64,000 nt of DNA from Amyloporia xantha (Eukaryota; Basidiomycota; Agaricomycetes; Polyporales; Adustoporiaceae): the NCBI GenBank assembly GCA_036971615.1, contig JAYKKR010000002.1:3968001-4032000 (forward strand), written 5' to 3'. The notes under the pieces are model-generated. The model worked only from the letters and a program-made list of their open reading frames with translations. It was not told the DNA's origin and ran no database searches. Made by a program: the position numbers and the translations under genes. Of this stretch, positions 57,258 to 64,000 are shown one piece after another. Each line of letters opens with the position of its first letter. The stretch's first letter is position 1.

Positions 57258-57952
57258 GCAGTTGCGTTGTTGAATCTCTCTAATCCAGCTGATGGTCCGC
57301 AGGTATTGAATAAGTGTATCGTTGGTCTTACATCAACCCATTATTACCATCGCAATCACTAAGTTGGTAGGGAAACGCCGGCTGGGACATAGAACACGTT
57401 AAGGACCATAAAAGTATGATTGACTTACGTTGTATGGCTGTATCTCTGAGAGCGTGAATAAGACATGTCAATATCCTGGGGCGCTCCATAAGGCGAGCAT
57501 TTCCTCTCAGTTTTAAAGGGTGCTGATTATTTAAGATCTCCTTATGAGAGATGATCATACCGTGGTGACCACTGTAGATTCTTGCGACGTGGCTCATATA
57601 GCATTACGCACTAATACGCAGGGCATGAATCAATCTGATCAGATGACCCCTTAGACGCCGATCTTGGCTAGCGCTATTATCGATTTCACGACTAGCTTTC
57701 GAGTATTGTTCTTCAGATCGTCCTCACACAACTCCTTTTCCTCAAAGACAAGTGGCTGTGAATATTGTCACTCGGTTATAGGTATGAAATAACCAGAACG
57801 AAGTACAAGATTTCACTTACTGTCTAGATTTATCTCTCCCCGTTTTCAGCTCATCAGCCACAGATTTATTTGAAGGTGAACTGGAGGGCGTCGTTCCTAT
57901 CGGTAGCGAACCTAAGCGGACGGCGCGCACTCTTGTCTTGATATCTAGTACT
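57258..57952. other. intergenic between F-box paralogues
   Basis: No gene is supported; AT-rich, presumed terminator and promoter. Confidence 0.4.
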
Positions 57953-59773
57953 ATGGAGCATTCAGGAACCGCAGATGCGTCTGGTCGCGTTAATCTAGAG
58001 GATCAGGAACGTCGTTCAAATGTGGCGCATCATCCGGTCCTGCGTCCGCTCGACATGGGCCCCATCACAAAACTACCACTCGAGCTCCTGCTGAGCATCT
58101 TCATGTATGTTGCTGCAAGCGGTGGGTTCACGCTTGAAAAAGATGAATACGAAGCTGGTCGATCATGGCTGTCAATAACCCACACGTGTCAATATTGGCG
58201 GACCCTGGCCATCGCGTCTCCCCTACTGTGGAATGCAGTCAAGATTGAAGAATGGAGTCTGGGGCTGGCGAGCACGTTTATTATGCGTGCCACGAATGTA
58301 CCACTCCGGATCGCCATTTTCGATGTTAGTTCTAGTCCTTTCGAGGAAGAAAGCTTGCATCGCATGGCTCAGCTTCTGTTGCCACACAGCGGACGCATAG
58401 TCCTTTTCTTTGCTACACTCTGCGCGCCAAATCTTAGGATGTTGGCATCTCTCCTCACGGAGCCCGCTCCTAGGCTTGCATCTCTAGACCTCCGCCTTCT
58501 TACACTCTCCGAACCCATTCACGTGGAGGATATCTTTCGCCACGAGTTCCCATCTCTTCGTAATTTGACAACCGTTAGAGTCTCACTCTCGCGGTCACAT
58601 CAAATATACGCGGGGTTGACCACCCTTCGCATTTCGAATCCGCCAAATTCGCTAGACGTTGACGCGTTGACGTCTTTGCTCGGCGAAACTTCCGTGCTGC
58701 AGACACTAAAGCTGTCTATGTTCTTCCGTGATAAACAAGTGACCTGCTTGCGACCAGGGCGAACCGTCCGTCTTCCCGACCTGCGGACACTGAATCTACA
58801 AGTTCACACCACTATCATACACCATTTTTTCCTACATTTCACATTTCCATCGACAGCAAAGCTGACCCTGCGTGTTGCGGGCAGAGGCCACGAGAGACGA
58901 TCTCTATTCGCACAGTCAGATGCAGTGGAGAGTGTCCGACAGAGCGCTGTCCAGGCGGACTTCACTTTCTCTGTAGAGCTAGCCTTCATCGTCCATCCAA
59001 AGTTGGCGCTGCATGTCGTGGCCCGCGATGCTGCCGAGGACAAACGATTCGAGGTAGAATACTTATGGTATGTGCCCACGGTGGGACCCTTGGACCTCAG
59101 TCACGTCGACCCGGAGATCTACAGCTTCTCTCGTCTTACCGCACTGTCGATCGATATCCAGTCGATGGAGGTCTCTCCTGCGCAATGGGCGAGCATTCTC
59201 TCCAACCTAGTGCGGCTCACCACGATGCAAGTCAAGATGTACGATGCTGACTTGCGTCTCGTGCAAGGACTGGCGATGCAGAGGCCGCTGAATGGCGGTC
59301 TGCTGTGTCCGGCATTGGTGGAGATGCGTATACACGGCACGCTCTGGGGGAAGGACAGGAACGAGAGTACATTGCAGTCCGCGCTAGATGCGCTCGAGCA
59401 CCGTGCGCTCCTCGGGTGTCCCCTTTCGACGCTCTCTGTGATCACGGACACCGCAGGAGCTTTATCGACGGAGTATTTAACCCGTTTGCGGCGTGTAGTC
59501 GCTAGAGTGGAACATGTTGTAGGGTACGTAACGGCATATTCTAATCCGGGTGATCTCGCTGAGATTTCCATAGGACGTGAACGGCCTTCGTCCCTTATTC
59601 CCCCCTTCCACGTCGTTTTTCCCTTGATATACTCCAGCCAGACAATGGAACCCGTGTATGCTTCCCAAGATATTTCTGGAAGATTGACAGAACTTGTATG
59701 GGGTGGTGGTGTGCGCTTTCTCGTACAATCCTATCTTCGAGCATTCAGATGTCATAACACACCGCATGACTAA
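57953..59773 (+). CDS. F-box protein, tandem paralogue 2, C-terminally extended
   Basis: 606 codons from ATG 57953. The F-box (ITKLPLELLLSIFMYVAASG) and following blocks align throughout with paralogue 1. After RRVVARVEHVV, where paralogue 1 stops, this copy runs on for about 85 more residues (GYVTAYSNPGDLAEISIG onward) that show no domain. The extension may be read-through of former 3' untranslated sequence, or an unrecognised intron may remove it. Predicted SCF substrate adaptor, target unknown. Confidence 0.72.
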   Translation: MEHSGTADASGRVNLEDQERRSNVAHHPVLRPLDMGPITKLPLELLLSIFMYVAASGGFTLEKDEYEAGRSWLSITHTCQYWRTLAIASPLLWNAVKIEEWSLGLASTFIMRATNVPLRIAIFDVSSSPFEEESLHRMAQLLLPHSGRIVLFFATLCAPNLRMLASLLTEPAPRLASLDLRLLTLSEPIHVEDIFRHEFPSLRNLTTVRVSLSRSHQIYAGLTTLRISNPPNSLDVDALTSLLGETSVLQTLKLSMFFRDKQVTCLRPGRTVRLPDLRTLNLQVHTTIIHHFFLHFTFPSTAKLTLRVAGRGHERRSLFAQSDAVESVRQSAVQADFTFSVELAFIVHPKLALHVVARDAAEDKRFEVEYLWYVPTVGPLDLSHVDPEIYSFSRLTALSIDIQSMEVSPAQWASILSNLVRLTTMQVKMYDADLRLVQGLAMQRPLNGGLLCPALVEMRIHGTLWGKDRNESTLQSALDALEHRALLGCPLSTLSVITDTAGALSTEYLTRLRRVVARVEHVVGYVTAYSNPGDLAEISIGRERPSSLIPPFHVVFPLIYSSQTMEPVYASQDISGRLTELVWGGGVRFLVQSYLRAFRCHNTPHD

Positions 59774-60219
59774 ACAGCGAAGTCAAAGGATCGAATTGGA
59801 CCTCACACTTACTACATGCTTACCCTCTACCAAATTCATGGTTGCAGCGAGGTCGCATTGACAGCCGTGTCTCAGTGTTCGCAATGTACGAAGACTTTGA
59901 TCAATTCTTTCTATCTTATTTTATGTCAACCGATACGCGGTAATATATAGAGATGTATCTTTCATTTCGAGCAACGTTCCTCGTAATCCTGTCTCGACTT
60001 CAACCCAAAACGACCTATCTCGGAGCTTTCAAGTTCGTCCTAAGGGAAGGAGACGCCTATCTGAGCGCCCGTCGATCGCTGCATGTGACTCTATGTGACT
60101 TGATCTCATCGTCGACTTGAGCGCCTACCTCCGCTCAGCTGTGCTGCATTCTGAGGTCTGCCTTGCCGTCGACTCTAAATCTCTCCATAATCTCCCATTC
60201 CTATGTTCCCATTGACAAT
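59774..60219. other. intergenic upstream of RING gene
   Basis: No gene is supported; presumed promoter. Confidence 0.4.
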
Positions 60220-62619
60220 ATGAACGCTCGCGCAGCAGTAAATGCGGAAGAAGAGGGTCTGACGTTGTACAATGCCACCCTCAAAGTTGCTGCTCGTGTC
60301 CTAGGCTTCCCATCCCGAATGTTGGCCCGTATTCGCCGTCTGGACGACATACTGAATCGTGATTCTGTGACGCAGCCGGGTGTGTATAATGCGCGATATG
60401 CACGCACGCAGGGTACTCGACGAGGAGAGGACCCGTCTATAGGCCTCGACCTGGAACCTGTCCCAGGGCCATTAGGCTTCTTGACGTCCTGGTATTTCTT
60501 TGGCCTGTTTGTCATGGTGAGTGAAGTCATGGGCCTTGCTTCAGGCGCACTGATGAATTAATTTCGTAGGCTTTGGTTTTGAACCGGATTCAGAACATCG
60601 TCGTGCCTCCCCGTAATCCCTTGTCCATGCGCCTGCATGCAGCGCGAAATCATGGCAACCGGTGGTCAATGATGCGCATGTTCTTTGCGTATCTTTTCCC
60701 TGTAGATCTCTCCTCCACGTTCTCTCGCACCATTTTCCGCATACCTTCCGTTTATCTTCTCGCAAAAGCGCTGGTCATTTGGTCCGTACTGCTACTGCAA
60801 ACCGCACACCTCTTTCCATCATGGGCGTGGTCACAAGCAATCAACGACTGGGTATCTCATAAACAGATGGAAGACATATGCTGGTTCACCTTTACCTCCA
60901 CTTGCGTTGCCCTGGCAGTGGGAGCCTTGACGAACGGATTGGAGGGCTTGCACGTCAATCATAACGCCCCCTTCAATCTGGTATGTTCCGCGAATTTGTA
61001 CTTGTCGGTAACTAAGGCTCTCACAGTTTTCTTTTGCTTTTCATCTGCACATCTATGCTTCGCCGTCTACGCACGCTGACAAAGTGCCGGGTGGGTCATC
61101 CAGACCCAGCAAGCACATCATCATCACCATTCTCATTCCGCTGCTCCAGGTATGTCAAAATGGTGCTGCAGACCATCTGATCCGCACGCTCACCCAGTGA
61201 AAGTTGACATTGCTACACTGTCTCGAAGTGAAGAAACAGTGGGCACGCATGCGACTGCTGCCGACCTCGCTTTGCTCATTCCTTAACCTGGCCCACTTCC
61301 ACTCCGTGATCTGGACATCGCCTCAGTCATATCCTCTGACCAACTTCTTTCCCTGCGTTGTGGAATCGATGCTATGTTTCGTTGTTTTTTTGTCCCTGTC
61401 GCTCAACGCCCTCACGCAGCTGCTCCTAGAAGGCGCAGTCACGCGTCCACTCTTTGGGCACGTTGAGACACTGATGCCGAAAATGGACGAAGATTTTGGC
61501 GTAGTGCTCATTCGCCTCAGCACAGCTAGTCTGGAGGTAACGAGTGCTGCTGGACTTGGTAATGAAGTGGGAGGAGTCACGAGCACCAATCTCGCCAAGC
61601 ATATGCATACGCAGGATCAAGGAATGCTCGAAATTGATCGTGCCGGTGTGGTCTCCATCGCTCCTGCGTTCGACCGACGCGGGCGGAAGCGGCTACGTAA
61701 GCGTGGATTTGCTAACGAAATCGGCAACGTGAAGCCCAAGATGCAGCGTGCAGATTCGTGGGCGGATGCGATGGTCAATATTCAGTGGCTCAAGGCCTTG
61801 GGCACCTTCTTCCTTACTGTGGTTAAAGTCAGCATACAACTATCGAAGCGAGTCTGGGCTATAGTGCGGAACAAAGGGCGATCAAGAGACAGCCAAATCC
61901 AGGAGGCAGCCCAGAACCCGCCTGCTGATGAAAACGAGGATGAAGATGCTATGGACGATGCGGAGGTTTTTAGACGATTTCTACATGGAGAAACATTCAG
62001 CGATGACGACGATGACTTCGAACCCACTCAGAGCACGACTCAGGATATCGAGCAGGAGTCAGGCTCTACGCCGTCGGAAGATGGAGATGATGCCGATGAT
62101 GCCGATGGTGAGGCCGTTCAGCTCTACGCAGACCTCTCACAGGAGGCGGCTACCTCCGCTTCGGCGCCGCTCCTTTTGGCCCACATGACGTCGGACTCTC
62201 CTCTCACCCGCCGGCGCTACAGAAAGCTCGTGTCTGAGCCACGACGAGAGGAAAGTGCTGATGAGTGGGATGAGTTTGTCAGTGAGAGGAGGCATGTCAA
62301 GGCGCTCATGAAAGAGGACGAGTCATCAGAGAGCAGACGCAACTGCGTTATCTGTACCGTCGAGCCGAGAGATATAATCTGTTGGCCTTGTCGGTAAGTG
62401 TTCTAGCATACCCGTGAACCGATGGTGCTTATTCGCACGGTACCAGATGTCTGGCGCTGTGCAACGACTGTCGGGAGAACCTGGCGTCGCGGTCGTCAGC
62501 GTCGAAGCATACATGTCCATGTTGTCGTCGAAGGTACGTGTGATGATCTGTTCCCTAGGAACCGTACTCATTTAGTTTCCTACAGTGTGGAAGGCTACTC
62601 TAAAATATACATTCCCTAA
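60220..62619 (+). CDS. multispanning membrane RING-finger protein, Asi1/Asi3-like
   Basis: Exons 60220-60516, 60570-60980, 61027-61149, 61204-62393, 62447-62533 and 62586-62619 join in frame to 713 residues. Membrane segments: FLTSWYFFGLFVM, VYLLAKALVIWSVLLLQTAH, WFTFTSTCVALAVGALTNG, IIITILIPLLQLTLLH and a segment near ESMLCFVVFLSLSLNAL. An acidic loop precedes the C-terminal RING: CVIC, then WPCRCLALCNDC, then CPCC, ending GYSKIYIP. That RING, lacking the usual His and placed at the extreme C-terminus, resembles yeast Asi1/Asi3, inner-nuclear-membrane ubiquitin ligase subunits. Nuclear-envelope quality control is therefore a reasonable guess. The acceptor of intron 3 (AAAG, 61203) is weak but needed to avoid a stop. 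Confidence 0.8.
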
Positions 62620-63880
62620 ATTTGGCCTGGCATCTGTGTACAATATATGTACGAATGTTGTATATTTATTTCGCAACACACCTTCTGAACGTCGATGCCG
62701 TGATCGTGGCCTAAATGATATCTTGCCGGATGGTGAAACCTCAAGCCACTAAACACCCGATTTTGGTCTCGACCCGCAGGGTGTTTACTACGCAGTCACC
62801 ATTAACAAAAGACTGGAGCATGCTATTCCACAGCAAATTACCGCACCGATGATTCGGATCCCGACCAGTAGAATGTGCAGACAAGACCATCAATCGGAAT
62901 TCAACGCATCTCAAACACCGCGTGGATTCTGGACCTATTTACGACGCATGCCACGGTGTCCGAAGATGTCCTGAGGCTATGCACTTTCAAAGTTATTATA
63001 CTTACCTGGGGCTGTATTCTTCACGATCAAACAAGCAACCTGTTACGGTCCAATTATGCACATGCCGACAGGGGACAGCTCTGACCGCGTACAAGCCTAG
63101 GAGCGTTTAGTATTTTTACTCAATTCTGCTGCGGCGTGGTCGCGTATACAGCCTCCTGTGCGAATAAACTCTTCTGAGCTCATTTTCGAGCCGAACAACG
63201 CAGCGTGTATTTTGCTGTCATTCTGAGCGACTTTCGCCAGCGGTTCCGAAAGCTGTGGACCAGAGCGCCGTGGCATTCGCAAAAAGCCTAGCTGCGCTCG
63301 CATGTCTCCATACGTTTCTTAGAATTCGATGGATTGTCAGCTGAATCACGCTGGGCTGTATGTGTCAATGGCAACCCATGGTAAGAGGTAATTAGAAGAC
63401 TCGAGTGCAGATGGCCAAGACATGCACGTATGCAATTTCTACATCTCCTATACTGATATTGCATAAAAAATCAGGGTCTTCTTCGCATGCCATCTAGGTT
63501 GTCACTGTGGACGCGGCGCTACCACATAAGGTGGTGATGACGCCGCTCCCAGCCGGGTGGCCAAATTTACCCATCATTATTGAGCGATGTGAACTGGGTT
63601 TCAACCAGACTTCCGATCAAAACGATTGAGACGTTGATAGTTAACTCGGTTGATTGAGCAGAAAGCACACTGTCACGGAAACTGGAACAGTACACGGAGA
63701 GCATGAACCACAAGCACAGTTGCTTGATCTGGAAGGGGCGGGTGTGAGCGAGCCAATGGAAAGGCGTGAGAATCGGGGGAATTACGGGGGTCGCAGTTTC
63801 CGGAGGACGGACTGGGTGTGGTCACCCCAAACACCCTCGACGACTTTCCCGACAAAACTCACGCCCGAGGCAAGCAAGCA
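62620..63880. other. intergenic, 1.26 kb
   Basis: No gene, RNA gene or repeat was recognised. The right end is presumably the promoter of the gene starting at 63881. Confidence 0.4.
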
Positions 63881-64000
63881 ATGGCGACCGGCGCGGCTGC
63901 AGCGTCCTCCTCCTCTGCGTCGAACAGCAACAACACCCCTCTCCTCGCCACTGGAGACTGGACAAAAAATCTCGTCCATCTCGCCAAAACCGCTGAACTC
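63881..64000 (+). CDS. 5' end of an unidentified gene, cut by window edge
   Basis: ATG 63881 opens 40 codons without a stop to the edge: an Ala/Ser/Asn-rich start (MATGAAAASSSSASNSNN) followed by TGDWTKNLVHLAKTAEL, which looks like an amphipathic helix. Too short to name a family. Confidence 0.5.
   Translation, partial: MATGAAAASSSSASNSNNTPLLATGDWTKNLVHLAKTAEL

Overview
The window is nuclear DNA of a filamentous basidiomycete, most likely an Agaricomycete. The evidence is genes split by many GT-AG introns of about 45-75 bp, F-box, MYND and RING genes of mushroom type, a chromodomain Ty3/Gypsy element, a Ty1/Copia element, and a KDZ-type DNA transposon carrying a TET/JBP dioxygenase gene. Placement in Polyporales is only a guess.

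Layout. At 526-2767 lies an intron-rich MYND zinc-finger gene (+), and at 3326-4521 a short-chain dehydrogenase (-, six exons). At 5583-16116 lies a Copia element with 205-bp LTRs and a TATCA target duplication. Its gag-pol ORF is cut in the RNase H region by a 5.95-kb foldback element (FB1, 9432-15383) whose arms are built of 86-bp and ATGGCGC-type repeats. At 17469 begins a small host gene split in frame by a 22.7-kb Gypsy element (17642-40363; 571-bp LTRs that I read as identical; target duplication GCGGC) and resuming at 40369.

The Gypsy element was itself hit twice. A 6.3-kb repeat-filled element (A, 19286-25557) sits in gag and contains an almost perfect 2.3-kb palindrome (FB2, 21984-24327). 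A 9.6-kb KDZ element (B, 30184-39751) sits at the 3' end of pol. A and B share terminal inverted repeats. All four DNA elements are flanked by 7-bp direct duplications, and removing the insertion plus one duplication copy restores the interrupted reading frame in the three cases where it can be tested.

Element B carries five genes: an accessory protein of unknown function (-), a protein with two RNase H1 N-terminal-like modules (+), a small basic protein (-), a TET/JBP 2-oxoglutarate oxygenase (-) and a KDZ transposase (+). The last two are divergent, and both appear to have lost their 5' ends where they meet.

From 41 to 52 kb there is a cluster of IRG-like GTPases, made of a coiled-coil region plus a G domain resembling vertebrate immunity-related GTPases. 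It holds two intact genes, one with an altered P-loop, one pseudogene broken by a 32-bp duplication, and one relict. Part of the cluster is a segmental duplication. Three of the four recognisable N-termini are MGxxxS, a possible N-myristoylation signal. The right end holds a polyglutamine F-box gene, two tandem F-box paralogues, a multispanning membrane RING gene with an Asi1/Asi3-like C-terminus, and the start of one more gene at the edge. No tRNA, rRNA or CRISPR array was recognised.
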